In this document: positions 1-8,661 of the stretch, piece by piece
Layout: every line of letters begins with the position of its first letter
Numbering within the stretch: position 1 is the first letter of the stretch
Origin: Acidobacteriota bacterium
Lineage (GTDB): Bacteria; Acidobacteriota; Terriglobia; Terriglobales; Acidobacteriaceae
NCBI GenBank assembly: GCA_013289765.1
Contig: JABCZI010000002.1
Coordinates: 62,001-126,000, forward strand
DNA length: 64,000 bases
Direction of reading: 5' to 3'
The notes under the pieces: model-generated
The model's database searches: none
What the model was told of the DNA's origin: nothing
Seen by the model: only the letters and a program-made list of their open reading frames with translations
Program-made: the position numbers and the translations under genes

Positions 1-729
1 TTGCGGATGGGCCGCAAGCGCCGCGCCCGCCGTTTCTCCATAGCCCGGGACAATATTTACGACACCTTCCGGGAAACCTGCCTCCATGATCAGTTCGCCC
101 AAACGAAGCGCCGAAAGCGGCGTTTGCTCCGCCGGTTTCAACACCACGGTGCAGCCCGAAGCCAGCGCCGGACCCAGCTTCCACGCAGCCATCAATAACG
201 GAAAGTTCCAGGGAATAATTTGGCCCGCAACGCCGACCGGCTCCCGCAGCGTGTAGGCAAGATATTTCGCTCCGGGCGTGTATGGGACCGAGATTGGAAT
301 CGTGTTGCCTTCGAGCTTGGTAGTCCAGCCCGCCATATAACGGAACAAGTCGACCGCCAAAGGAACATCGGCGGCGCGTGCAACCGTCAGAGGCTTGCCG
401 TTATCAAGGCTTTCTAAATATGCGAATTCCTCAGTATGCACTTCCAGTAAATCGGCCAGCTTCCAAATCAAGCGTCCGCGTTCGGATGAAGTCAACCGCC
501 GCCAGGGGCCGTGGTCGAAAGCTTTGCGGGCGGCCTTCACCGCCTGCTCGATATCTTCGCGATCGCCCTCCGCCACCTGCGCGAGAACTTCACCAGTAGC
601 AGGATTGTAGGTGGGAAATGTTTTTCCGGAAATAGAATTTACCCACTTGCCGTTGATTAACATCTTGCGCGGCTTTTCAATGAACTCCGCGACCTGCGGA
701 TGAATTTGCGGTGACACTGCGATGCCCAT
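1..729 (-). CDS. Aldehyde dehydrogenase, N-terminal part (runs off left edge)
   Basis: An open frame of 243 codons enters from the left edge and reads to an ATG at 729, preceded by a strong AAGGAGG ribosome site. The protein matches the ALDH superfamily NAD-binding half: INGKWVNS near the start, a DNGKP motif, [16 protein letters not shown] with the conserved Asn, and a [14 protein letters not shown] segment. The catalytic Glu and Cys would lie beyond the edge. It resembles class 1/2 (retinal or betaine type) enzymes that oxidise aldehydes to acids with NAD(P). It lies 176 nt downstream of the ALDH16-type gene on the same strand, so it probably belongs to the deoC-ALDH transcript. A role in acetaldehyde disposal after deoxyribose-phosphate cleavage is inferred. 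Confidence 0.88.
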   Translation of the reverse strand, partial: MGIAVSPQIHPQVAEFIEKPRKMLINGKWVNSISGKTFPTYNPATGEVLAQVAEGDREDIEQAVKAARKAFDHGPWRRLTSSERGRLIWKLADLLEVHTEEFAYLESLDNGKPLTVARAADVPLAVDLFRYMAGWTTKLEGNTIPISVPYTPGAKYLAYTLREPVGVAGQIIPWNFPLLMAAWKLGPALASGCTVVLKPAEQTPLSALRLGELIMEAGFPEGVVNIVPGYGETAGAALAAHPQ

Positions 730-904
730 ATAGCCTCCTTAAGTCAGTCACGAAATGGAGCGAGAACCTGCATGATGGGAAGACCAAAATCCCGAGCGGA
801 TAAGAATTACCGGAGTATGCTAGCTCCGAGTCCAAACAAATGCAATCGCAACCAGGTGAATCGGCGGTCAGATTTGAAGTTAGCGATTGAGTGGGACGGC
901 GACG

Positions 905-3283
905 TTATTCTCCGTAGGGAACCCAGATATTTTTAACCTGAGTGGCATGCTCTAGAAACCAGCGCCCTTCAGAGAATTTCGGATTGAACCAGTCGATGGC
1001 GCGGCCCTCATTCGTCCAGACTTGTTTTAGATTCCCAATCGACATTGCTTTTGCGGCTGATGCGTTGGCTTCGTCACCGAAGGACCAGACGGCGTCGACA
1101 TCGTCGTGCTCGGCAAGCACTTTCAACAACTGGGAAACGTAACCGGTGACAATGTTCACCGATCCGGCCGGCACATCGCTGGCGTCAAAGAGCTGATAAA
1201 GATCGGCGGTAATCAGCGGATATGCTTCGGAAGGAACCGCTATCACTGTGTTGCCCATGGCGAGAGCGGGAAGCACCAACGAGAGAAAACCCAGCAGCGG
1301 CGCTTCGTTGGGACAGATAATCCCCATGGTTCCGAGCGGCTCGTTCATGGCAATCGCAATATTTCGAAACGGAGGATTGTGCACGGCGCCATCAAATTTG
1401 TCGGCCCAGGCCGCGTACGAAAAAATGCGCTCGACTCCAAGATCGAATTCGGCTGCGGCCTGCTTCTCTCCGACCGCCGCACTAAGTTGATGGACGATTT
1501 CGTCGCGACGTTGCGAGAGATTTTCGGCACAGTAGTAAAGAACCTGCGCACGATTATGCGCCGTGGCTTTCGCCCATGACTCCGCTTTGCGCGCGGCTTC
1601 AACGGCATTGCGAATGTCTTTTCGGTTGCCGAGCGAAGCTTCGCCTAACAAGCGTCCATCGGGCGAACGAACCTCCATGCTGTAGCCGGAATCAGGACGC
1701 GCCTGCTTGCCGCCGATGTATAGCTTCACCGTCCGGTCAATGGCCGGAAGTCCAGTCTCGGATTCTTCCGTGGCGCGCGCTGGCATTTGCGCGGGGGACA
1801 ACTTAGGAGCGTTCTTGAACCATGTCGGTTGCAGGTATTCAAGCAGGCCTTCCTTGCCGCCTTCGCGTCCGAATCCACTCTCGCGATAACCGCCGAAGCC
1901 ACAGGAAGCGTCGAACAGATTCGTGCAGTTCACCCAGACGACACCGGCCTTCAATTGCGCTGCCACGTGCAACGCCACGTTAACGTTTTCGCTCCACACG
2001 CATGCAGCTAGGCCGTAAACGGTGTTGTTGGCCAATTCCACGGCTTCTTGCGGAGTGCGAAATGTCATCGCGGCGAGTACTGGCCCGAAGATTTCCTGTT
2101 GTGCGACGATTGAAGTCGGATGCACGTTGCTTAGCAAAGTCGGCGGGTAGTAAAACCCACGGGAAGGCAGCACTACTTGGGGTTGCCAGCAGGTTGCACC
2201 GTCCGCAATACCTTGGCTTACGAGGCGGTGGATGCGATCCAGTTGTACGCGAGCAACGATAGCGCCGATGTCAATTGCCTTATCCAACGGAGCTCCAATG
2301 CGAAGCGTGCTCATCCGCTCGCGGATCTTCGCGATCAACACCTCTGCGATACTTTCCTGCATCAACAGGCGGGAACCAGCACAGCAGACCTGTCCCTGGT
2401 TAAACCAGATTCCGTCGACCAGTCCTTCGACAGCGCTGTCGAGATCAGCGTCATCGAAAATGATGAACGGAGACTTGCCTCCCAACTCAAGCGATAGACG
2501 TTTCGGCGTTGCTGCAGTGGCGCTACGAATCGCCCGTCCAACTTCGGTGGAACCGGTAAACGCAATTTTGTCCACACCGGAATGTTTTACCAATGCCTCA
2601 CCGGTCGAGCCGTCTCCAGTAACAATGTTGACGACTCCGGCGGGCAATCCTGCCTCCTGGCATAGTTCAGCGAATGCGAGTGCAGTTAGAGGCGTAAATT
2701 CTGCGGGCTTCAACACTACCGTGTTTCCCGTGGCGAGGGCGGGGGCAATCTTCCAGGCCGCCATGAGCAATGGGAAATTCCATGGAATAATCTGGCCGAT
2801 CACTCCGCAGGGTTCGTACTCAGGAAATTCCTGATCAAGAAGCTGGGCCCATCCCGCATGATAGTAAAAATGGCGGGCGACGAGAGGGATGTCGATGTCA
2901 CGGCTCTCGCGAATGGGCTTGCCATTGTCCATTGTCTCAAGGACGGCCAGCAGGCGCGAATGTTTTTGCACCAGACGCGCGAGCGAATAGAGATAACGCG
3001 CCCGGATATGAGGAGTGAGTGCCCGCCACTTTGGAAACGCTGTTCGCGCCGCCTGCACGGCTGCGTCAACATCTTGCGATGAACCTTGCGCGACCACCGC
3101 CAACTTTTCTCCGTTGGAGGGATCAAGCGTGTCGAAATATTCTCCGCTGGTGGGAGCCTGCCATGCTCCGTTGATGAAATGTTGGAAGCGATGGTGATGG
3201 CGATTTAGCCAGGCTTGCGCTTCTTTCGGATCTTCCGGAGCGGGTCCGTACTCCATCGTGACAAACTTTTCAGCAATGCTCAT
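905..3283 (-). CDS. ALDH16-type double-domain aldehyde dehydrogenase
   Basis: 792 residues carrying two ALDH modules. Module 1 (about 35-500) has the full catalytic set: Asn169 in PWNF, Glu266 in LELGGKS and Cys300 in GQVCCAG. Module 2 (about 515-792) keeps the ALDH Rossmann-type segment (IICPNEAPLLGFLSLVLPALAMGNTV) but has no Glu or Cys motif and is truncated, so it is a pseudo-domain. An active domain plus a non-catalytic ALDH domain is the layout of the ALDH16 family. The gene lies 60 nt downstream of deoC on the same strand, so acetaldehyde from deoxyribose-5-phosphate is the likely substrate (inference). The ATG at 3283 has only a weak ribosome site. The alternative of two fused independent enzymes is unlikely because the second active site is missing. 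Confidence 0.87.
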   Translation of the reverse strand: MSIAEKFVTMEYGPAPEDPKEAQAWLNRHHHRFQHFINGAWQAPTSGEYFDTLDPSNGEKLAVVAQGSSQDVDAAVQAARTAFPKWRALTPHIRARYLYSLARLVQKHSRLLAVLETMDNGKPIRESRDIDIPLVARHFYYHAGWAQLLDQEFPEYEPCGVIGQIIPWNFPLLMAAWKIAPALATGNTVVLKPAEFTPLTALAFAELCQEAGLPAGVVNIVTGDGSTGEALVKHSGVDKIAFTGSTEVGRAIRSATAATPKRLSLELGGKSPFIIFDDADLDSAVEGLVDGIWFNQGQVCCAGSRLLMQESIAEVLIAKIRERMSTLRIGAPLDKAIDIGAIVARVQLDRIHRLVSQGIADGATCWQPQVVLPSRGFYYPPTLLSNVHPTSIVAQQEIFGPVLAAMTFRTPQEAVELANNTVYGLAACVWSENVNVALHVAAQLKAGVVWVNCTNLFDASCGFGGYRESGFGREGGKEGLLEYLQPTWFKNAPKLSPAQMPARATEESETGLPAIDRTVKLYIGGKQARPDSGYSMEVRSPDGRLLGEASLGNRKDIRNAVEAARKAESWAKATAHNRAQVLYYCAENLSQRRDEIVHQLSAAVGEKQAAAEFDLGVERIFSYAAWADKFDGAVHNPPFRNIAIAMNEPLGTMGIICPNEAPLLGFLSLVLPALAMGNTVIAVPSEAYPLITADLYQLFDASDVPAGSVNIVTGYVSQLLKVLAEHDDVDAVWSFGDEANASAAKAMSIGNLKQVWTNEGRAIDWFNPKFSEGRWFLEHATQVKNIWVPYGE

Positions 3284-3343
3284 GGTTTCGGGTCGATCTC
3301 TTACTTCTTGTTACTTCTTGCTTCGTCGCAACAATATTCGTTA

Positions 3344-4378
3344 CTACGCGATCGGATGGCGATACTCCGCCGAATAACGGCCCGTCGCGTAGTGATCCAA
3401 CTGACGCTCGATGTCGCCCAGCAAACCACTGGCACCAAAACGAAAAAGCTGCGCGCGCAGCCACGAATCGCCGAGTTCCTCTTTCATCATGGCCAGCCAG
3501 TCGGTCGACTGTTTTGCAGTACGAATTCCGCCTGCGGCCTTGAAACCGACAGCCATTCCGGTTTGCTGCGCGTATTCGCGTATGCTGCGAGCCATCACCA
3601 AGCCCACGGGAAGCGTGGCGTTGACGGCTTCTTTCCCGGTTGATGTCTTGATGAAGTCGGCTCCGGCCATCATGGCTACCAAACTCGCGCGCGCCACGTT
3701 GCGTTGAGTGAGCAAGTCGCCGGTAGCGAGAATCACTTTCATGTGCGCCGACCCGCAGGCCTGCTTGAAGGCGGCAACCTCGTCATACAGCGCTTGCCAG
3801 CGTCCGCCGAATACGTGAGCCCGTGTAATAACGACGTCGATTTCGTGCGCTCCCGCCTCGACGGAACGGCTAATCTCCGCGACCCGCTCCGCCAGTGGAG
3901 ACAGTCCAGCTGGAAATCCCGTGGAGACCGCCGCCACCCGCACGCCACTTCCTTCCAAGGCATGAAGCGCCGTCTCAACAAAAACGTGGTAGACGCAAAT
4001 GGCAGCCACTTTTATTTGAAGTGCTTCAATGCCGAGTTTCTGTATGAGATCGTGTTGAAGCGGTTGACGACCCTTCGCGCAAAGGCGCCGCACCCGCTCA
4101 TCCGTATCATCGCCGGACAGGGTGGTCAGATCCATGCAGGAAATTGCTCGCAGAAGCCACGCCGCCTGCCATTCTTTTTTAACCGTGCGGCGACCCACCT
4201 GCGACTGGGCGCGGCGCTCAACCGCGCTGGTGTTCACCCGGACTTCCTGTACCCAATTTAGATCGAGCGGAATTCCAGTGTTAGGCAGAAGTGAGCGGTC
4301 GCCAAGCGTGGCGATGGAGGAACCCGCGTTATGGGCAAGTTCGTAGGCTGCTTCGGAATGTTTAGGTTCTACCGACAC
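3344..4378 (-). CDS. deoC: Deoxyribose-phosphate aldolase, long DERA-like form
   Basis: Cleaves 2-deoxyribose 5-phosphate to glyceraldehyde 3-phosphate and acetaldehyde in the cytoplasm. At 344 residues it is much longer than the roughly 250-residue E. coli enzyme. It resembles animal DERA: an N-terminal extension with RRTVKKEWQAAWLL and DLTTLSGDDT, Asp181 in EIDVVI, the Schiff-base Lys244 in DFIKTSTGKE, Lys280 in VGFKAAGGIR, and a KEELGDSWL..LFRFGAS..L.DIERQL tail. The start is a GTG at 4378 with TAAGG seven bases upstream. It is the first gene of the minus-strand arm, divergent from cdd-deoA, and feeds the aldehyde dehydrogenases downstream. Confidence 0.95.
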   Translation of the reverse strand: MSVEPKHSEAAYELAHNAGSSIATLGDRSLLPNTGIPLDLNWVQEVRVNTSAVERRAQSQVGRRTVKKEWQAAWLLRAISCMDLTTLSGDDTDERVRRLCAKGRQPLQHDLIQKLGIEALQIKVAAICVYHVFVETALHALEGSGVRVAAVSTGFPAGLSPLAERVAEISRSVEAGAHEIDVVITRAHVFGGRWQALYDEVAAFKQACGSAHMKVILATGDLLTQRNVARASLVAMMAGADFIKTSTGKEAVNATLPVGLVMARSIREYAQQTGMAVGFKAAGGIRTAKQSTDWLAMMKEELGDSWLRAQLFRFGASGLLGDIERQLDHYATGRYSAEYRHPIA

Positions 4379-4519
4379 AGATTTGCCTTAGCTAAGGCGG
4401 CCTTTAGCGAGCCGCGATCTCTTCTTTAATTCCCGCGCTGTAATTGTACGGCAGGAAATCTCGCAACGCTAATTCTCCCCTGCTGAGCGACTGAGATCCT
4501 CGCACCCAAGAAAAAATCG

Positions 4520-4546
4520 TTGAATCCTTTTGTCAGGGTTTACAAT
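4520..4546 (+). promoter_or_regulatory. Candidate sigma70 promoter for the cdd-deoA-nupC operon
   Basis: TTGAAT at 4520-4525 and TACAAT at 4541-4546, with a short 15-nt spacer. Transcription would start near 4553. That places an upstream TTG at 4530 outside the message and supports a cdd start at 4584 or 4611. The divergent deoC gene begins at 4378, so 4379-4583 is a shared control region. A minus-strand TACAAT lies at 4448-4443 as a possible deoC -10 box, but no good -35 was found for it. Confidence 0.35.
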
Positions 4547-4583
4547 TGCCCTCGCTTTCGCCTTCCGCTCAAGCCTTTTGCTT

Positions 4584-4994
4584 ATGCGCCAAAAGATTCC
4601 GCTCGCAAGTATGCAAGCCAAATTGTTGCGATCCGCCAAGAAAGTTATGGGGAACGCGTATGCGCCCTACTCGAAATTTCGCGTGGGAGCCGCGGTGCTT
4701 CTCTCGAATGGGAAAATTTTCACCGGTTGCAACGTGGAGAACGCTTCCTACGGGATGACGAATTGCGCCGAGCGCACCGCAATATTTTCGGCGGTCGCAC
4801 AGCTTGGGCCGAAAATCGAGGTCCGCGCCGTCTCGGTCGTCAACGATCACGGTGTCCCCTGTTCGCCCTGTGGCGCATGCCGTCAGGTAATTTACGAATT
4901 CGGCCCTGACGCAACCGTTTTCTTTCAAGGGGCGAAAGGTCCCAAACAGGCTCACATCACCGAACTGCTTCCGGAGGGATTCCGTCTCCAGTGA
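4584..4994 (+). CDS. cdd: Cytidine deaminase
   Basis: Zinc hydrolase that converts cytidine or deoxycytidine to uridine or deoxyuridine, feeding the phosphorylase encoded next. Small tetrameric type: AYAPYSKFRVGAA, CNVENASYG, Cys61-Ala-Glu63 (zinc ligand and catalytic Glu) and PCGAC with Cys96 and Cys99 as the other zinc ligands. The ATG at 4584 gives 136 residues; an in-frame ATG at 4611 gives 127, closer to the usual family length. An in-frame TTG at 4530 would add a hydrophobic stretch not found in the family and lies upstream of the candidate transcription start. Its stop overlaps the deoA GTG by four bases, implying translational coupling. Confidence 0.93.
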   Translation: MRQKIPLASMQAKLLRSAKKVMGNAYAPYSKFRVGAAVLLSNGKIFTGCNVENASYGMTNCAERTAIFSAVAQLGPKIEVRAVSVVNDHGVPCSPCGACRQVIYEFGPDATVFFQGAKGPKQAHITELLPEGFRLQ

Positions 4995-6346
4995 GTCCAT
5001 CTTCGGTTCCAGCGCATAATTTTCGAGCTGTTGACGTGATTCGCAAGAAGCGTGATGGCGATGAGCTGTCTCAGAACGAAATCGAATCTTTCATCAACGC
5101 GTACACGGACGACTCAATTCCCGACTACCAGGTCTCCGCATGGCTGATGGCGGTGGTATTGCGCGGCATGACGCGCGGTGAAACTGCCGCTTTAACGGAT
5201 GCGATGCTGCGCTCGGGTGAAGTTCTCGACCTGTCTTACCTTTCACCGAAAAAAGTCGATAAGCATTCAACTGGCGGCGTAGGCGATAAAACTTCGCTGG
5301 TGCTCGCGCCCCTCGCGGCGGCCGCGGGTGTGGCTGTTCCCATGATCAGCGGGCGCGGACTCGGACACACGGGCGGCACGCTCGACAAACTTGAAGCCAT
5401 TCCCGGTTTCAATGTGAATCTTCCAGTGGCGGACTTTCGCCGGGTTCTTGAAACGTGCGGCTGCGCCATGATTGGTCAGACGGCGGAAATCGCTCCGGCC
5501 GATCGCAAGCTCTACGCTTTGCGCGATGTGACGGGGACGGTGGAGAGTCCATATTTGATTTGCGCGTCAATTATGAGCAAGAAGCTTGCGGAAGGGATCG
5601 ATGCGCTTGTGCTCGATGTAAAAACCGGTTCAGGCGCGTTCATGAAGAATGAAAAGGACGCCGCTTTTCTTGCTGAACTCATGGTTGAGACCGGCACGCG
5701 GATGGGAAAGCAGGTCGTGGCGCTGATCACTGATATGGATCAGCCGCTGGGGAATATGATTGGCAACGCGCTGGAGGTTGTGGAAGTGGTGCAGGTTCTG
5801 CGCGGCGAAGGGCCGGAAGACTTGCGGCAACTGTGCATCGAGCTTGCGGGATGGATGCTGCACTTGGGTGGAGTTTCGGATACCGTAGCTGCGGGGAAGA
5901 AACAGAGTGAGAAGTTAATCGCTTCCGGCAAAGCGCTCGACAAGTTTCGACAGATGGTGGAGTTGCAGGGTGGAGATCCGCGGACAATCGACGATCTAAC
6001 GAAGCTGCCCCAGGCGCAAGCCACGATGACCACTGCGAGCGCGAGCGATGGTTATGTCGCGTCTGTGCAATGCGAGCAGATCGGCAGCGCGTGTGTGATT
6101 CTTGGCGGAGGCCGCGAGCGTAAGGAAGATTCCGTCGACCCTGCGGTGGGAATCGTGTTGCGCAAAAAAGTCGGCGACGCTGTTTCGAAGGGCGAGCCTC
6201 TGGCAACCATTCATTACAACGCCGAGACCCGAGCTAGTCGCGCTAAGCAACTGCTGGAAGAGAGTTATCGGATTGCGGATGCGCCGTTGCGCCAGACAAG
6301 GCCATTGATCCACCGTGTGATCGGAAATCCCGGAGAGAAAAACTGA
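4991..6346 (+). CDS. deoA: Thymidine / pyrimidine-nucleoside phosphorylase
   Basis: 451 residues, usual family length. It phosphorolyses thymidine, deoxyuridine or uridine to the free base and (deoxy)ribose 1-phosphate. Visible motifs: DVIRKKRDGDELS at the N-terminus, KHSTGGVGDKTSL and SGRGLGHTGGTLDKLE in the phosphate and base binding region, DVKTGSGAFMK, and a C-terminal domain with ILGGGRERKEDSVDPAVGI. The start is a GTG at 4991 overlapping the cdd stop. The transporter gene starts directly after its stop. Whether it is thymidine-specific (DeoA) or broad pyrimidine (Pdp) cannot be decided from sequence alone. Confidence 0.95.
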   Translation: MSPSSVPAHNFRAVDVIRKKRDGDELSQNEIESFINAYTDDSIPDYQVSAWLMAVVLRGMTRGETAALTDAMLRSGEVLDLSYLSPKKVDKHSTGGVGDKTSLVLAPLAAAAGVAVPMISGRGLGHTGGTLDKLEAIPGFNVNLPVADFRRVLETCGCAMIGQTAEIAPADRKLYALRDVTGTVESPYLICASIMSKKLAEGIDALVLDVKTGSGAFMKNEKDAAFLAELMVETGTRMGKQVVALITDMDQPLGNMIGNALEVVEVVQVLRGEGPEDLRQLCIELAGWMLHLGGVSDTVAAGKKQSEKLIASGKALDKFRQMVELQGGDPRTIDDLTKLPQAQATMTTASASDGYVASVQCEQIGSACVILGGGRERKEDSVDPAVGIVLRKKVGDAVSKGEPLATIHYNAETRASRAKQLLEESYRIADAPLRQTRPLIHRVIGNPGEKN

Positions 6347-7573
6347 ATGGGACGCTTCACTGGAATTCTCGGCTTGTTGACTATGCTGGTGGCGGCCTAT
6401 GCGTTTTCCACCAATCGCCGCGCCATTCGCCTTAAAACTGTGTTGTGGGGTCTGGGCTTGCAATTTGTATTTGCCATATTTGTATTGCGTATTGACGCGG
6501 GCAGGGCCGCTTTTCAAAAGGCTGGGGACGCGGTCACGAAACTTTTGAGTTACGCGCATGCGGGCTCGCACTTCGTGTTTGGCGACCTTGCGAATCCCGG
6601 ATCGCAATTGGGATATTTTGCGTTTGGCGTTCTGCCCACGGTCATTTTTATCGCGGCTTTCTTCGCGGTGCTCTATTACTTCGGCGTAATGCAGATCATC
6701 ATCCGGATCTTCGCCTGGATCATGACGCGGGTGATGGGAGCGAGCGGCGCGGAATCGCTGAACGTTGCGGCCAGCATATTCATGGGGCAGACCGAAGCGC
6801 CGCTCACGATTCGGCCATTTCTGGCTGACCTTACGCGATCGGAATTGATGACCGTGATGACCAGCGGCATGGCGCATGTTTCCGGTGGAATCATGGCCGC
6901 ATATATTTTCTTTGGCATTGACCCCAGACACTTGCTGAGTGCGGTCATCATGACTGCGCCAGGAACTTTGCTGATGGCGAAAATGCTGGTGCCGGAGACT
7001 GAACAACCAAAGACCGCTGGAAGAGTGATCATGAGCGAGGAGGAAGAGAAAGCAGAAAAGGAAGAAAATCTTTTGGGCGCGATTGCCCGCGGAACCACCG
7101 ACGGGCTGCATCTGGCGCTGAACATCGCAGCGATGCTGATCTCCTTTCTGGCGTTGATCGCACTTACCGATGGTATTCTTGGCGGCATTCATCATTGGAT
7201 CAGCTGGTTTCCTGAATCTTTGGAAAAGATTTTCGGCGTGCTGTTCGCACCGGTGGCATGGGTAATCGGAGTGCCGTGGCATGACTGCGGGTTCATCGGA
7301 ACCTTGCTGGGCACTCGAATGGCACTGAATGAGCTCGTCGCGTTTTCCATGCTTGGTCCGGCCAAAGGATCGCTCGACCCTCGATCGTTCACCATTGCAA
7401 CGTTTGCACTTTGCGGGTTCGCGAACCTGAGTTCTATTGGTATTCAGATCGGTGGAATTGGAGCGCTCGCTCCGAATAAGAAAAGCGAACTGGCGCGGCT
7501 GGGAATTCGCGCGATGCTGGCCGGAACCATGGCAAATTTGATGTCGGCATCCATTGCCGGAATGCTGCTTTAA
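6347..7573 (+). CDS. nupC: Concentrative nucleoside transporter (CNT family)
   Basis: 408-residue inner-membrane protein with many hydrophobic segments. It carries the CNT signatures GQTEAPLTIRPFL in the middle and a C-terminal segment reading CGFANLSSIGIQIGG. These proteins import nucleosides with H+ or Na+. The ATG touches the deoA stop (TGAATG), so the two genes are coupled. A Glu/Lys-rich cytoplasmic loop (about residues 225-243) is unusual in being highly charged. In this operon it would import nucleosides for the phosphorylase and deaminase. NupC is used as the family name; base preference is unknown. Confidence 0.92.
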   Translation: MGRFTGILGLLTMLVAAYAFSTNRRAIRLKTVLWGLGLQFVFAIFVLRIDAGRAAFQKAGDAVTKLLSYAHAGSHFVFGDLANPGSQLGYFAFGVLPTVIFIAAFFAVLYYFGVMQIIIRIFAWIMTRVMGASGAESLNVAASIFMGQTEAPLTIRPFLADLTRSELMTVMTSGMAHVSGGIMAAYIFFGIDPRHLLSAVIMTAPGTLLMAKMLVPETEQPKTAGRVIMSEEEEKAEKEENLLGAIARGTTDGLHLALNIAAMLISFLALIALTDGILGGIHHWISWFPESLEKIFGVLFAPVAWVIGVPWHDCGFIGTLLGTRMALNELVAFSMLGPAKGSLDPRSFTIATFALCGFANLSSIGIQIGGIGALAPNKKSELARLGIRAMLAGTMANLMSASIAGMLL

Positions 7574-7603
7574 TCCAAAACCATATTTAAAGAAGGGATT
7601 TCC

Positions 7604-8656
7604 GTGAAACATCGTGGGGTCTTGTTTTTTATTTTTTCATTCTTCATTCTTGTTTGCGCGACGACGGGGTTCGCCCAAACTGCGCCTAAGCGTGTGATTA
7701 TCGATACCGACCCTGGCACGGACGATGCCATGGCGATCATTTTGGCTTTGAATTCTCCTGAACTCAAAGTGGAAGCGCTTACTGTGGTGCCCGGAAATGT
7801 AGACGGGCGGCAGGGCCTGGAGAATGCGCTGAGGATTGTTTCGCTGGCCGGACGCTGCGACGTCATCGTAGCGGGCGGAGCGCAGCATCCGCTGAACCAG
7901 AAACTGATCACGGCGCAGTTTTGGCATGGGAAGAATGGCATCGCCGGCGTCGAGTTGCCGCCGACGAAATGCAAGGCGGACTCGCGCTTCGGGCCGGATC
8001 TCATCATCGAGATGGTTCACAAGTATCCTCGTGAAATCACGCTGATTCCGGTTGGCCCGCTGACTAATATTGCGCTGGCAGTTTCGAAGGATCCTTCGAT
8101 CGTAACTCTCGTCAAAGATATTGTGATCATGGGCGGCTCGATCACGGGCGGGAATGTCAACGGAGCGGCGGAGGCTAACATTTATGGCGATCCAGAAGCG
8201 GCGCAGATTGTGTTCAATGCGGGATGGATGGTCACGATGGTTGGGTCGGACGTGGGCGAACGGACGTTGATCACGAGAAAATATCTGGCCGAGTTGCAGT
8301 CGTCACATGGACTGGAGAGCGATTTTATCGCCAAGATTGCCGATTTTTATTTGACGCGCAGCGAAAAGAGCGGATACAGCGGGGCGGCGATGTACGATCC
8401 GCTGGCCGTGGGGATTGTTATTGACGCCACGCTGGTTACGCTGAAAGAAATGCACGTCGACGTCGAAACCAAAGGCGAGTTCACCCGTGGAGAAACTGTG
8501 GCGAACCGCATGGGATCGAACGAAAACAATGTTCTGCACGGCGATCACTACGAAATCGACGGCGTGGTTCCGCTGACGCCGAACGCGAGAGTTTGTGTCG
8601 CTTCCGATGCGGGCCGTTTTTTGCAGTTGTTCGTGAGCCGGGTTAAAGGGAAATAG
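7604..8656 (+). CDS. Secreted (Sec) inosine-uridine type nucleoside hydrolase
   Basis: 350 residues; signal peptide about 1-25 (hydrophobic FFIFSFFILVCATTGFAQ). It hydrolyses the N-glycosidic bond of nucleosides to base and ribose, here in the periplasm. The calcium loop is intact: IIDTDPGTDDA with Asp34, Asp36, Asp40 and Asp41. Also present are VGPLTNIAL, the sugar-binding EANIYGDPEAA and the C-terminal ligand Asp in YDPLA, where Tyr replaces the His common in the family. The start is a GTG at 7604 after AGAAGGGA. It follows nupC by 30 nt and is probably the fourth gene of the cdd operon. It is one of five nucleoside hydrolases in the window. Confidence 0.94.
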   Translation: MKHRGVLFFIFSFFILVCATTGFAQTAPKRVIIDTDPGTDDAMAIILALNSPELKVEALTVVPGNVDGRQGLENALRIVSLAGRCDVIVAGGAQHPLNQKLITAQFWHGKNGIAGVELPPTKCKADSRFGPDLIIEMVHKYPREITLIPVGPLTNIALAVSKDPSIVTLVKDIVIMGGSITGGNVNGAAEANIYGDPEAAQIVFNAGWMVTMVGSDVGERTLITRKYLAELQSSHGLESDFIAKIADFYLTRSEKSGYSGAAMYDPLAVGIVIDATLVTLKEMHVDVETKGEFTRGETVANRMGSNENNVLHGDHYEIDGVVPLTPNARVCVASDAGRFLQLFVSRVKGK

Positions 8657-8661
8657 TTCGC

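Noticed and set aside
5996-7612. Long minus-strand open frame opposite deoA and the CNT transporter
   Set aside because: It runs antisense to two well-supported genes, is rich in Arg/His/Gln and shows no family motif; it is a by-product of codon bias.
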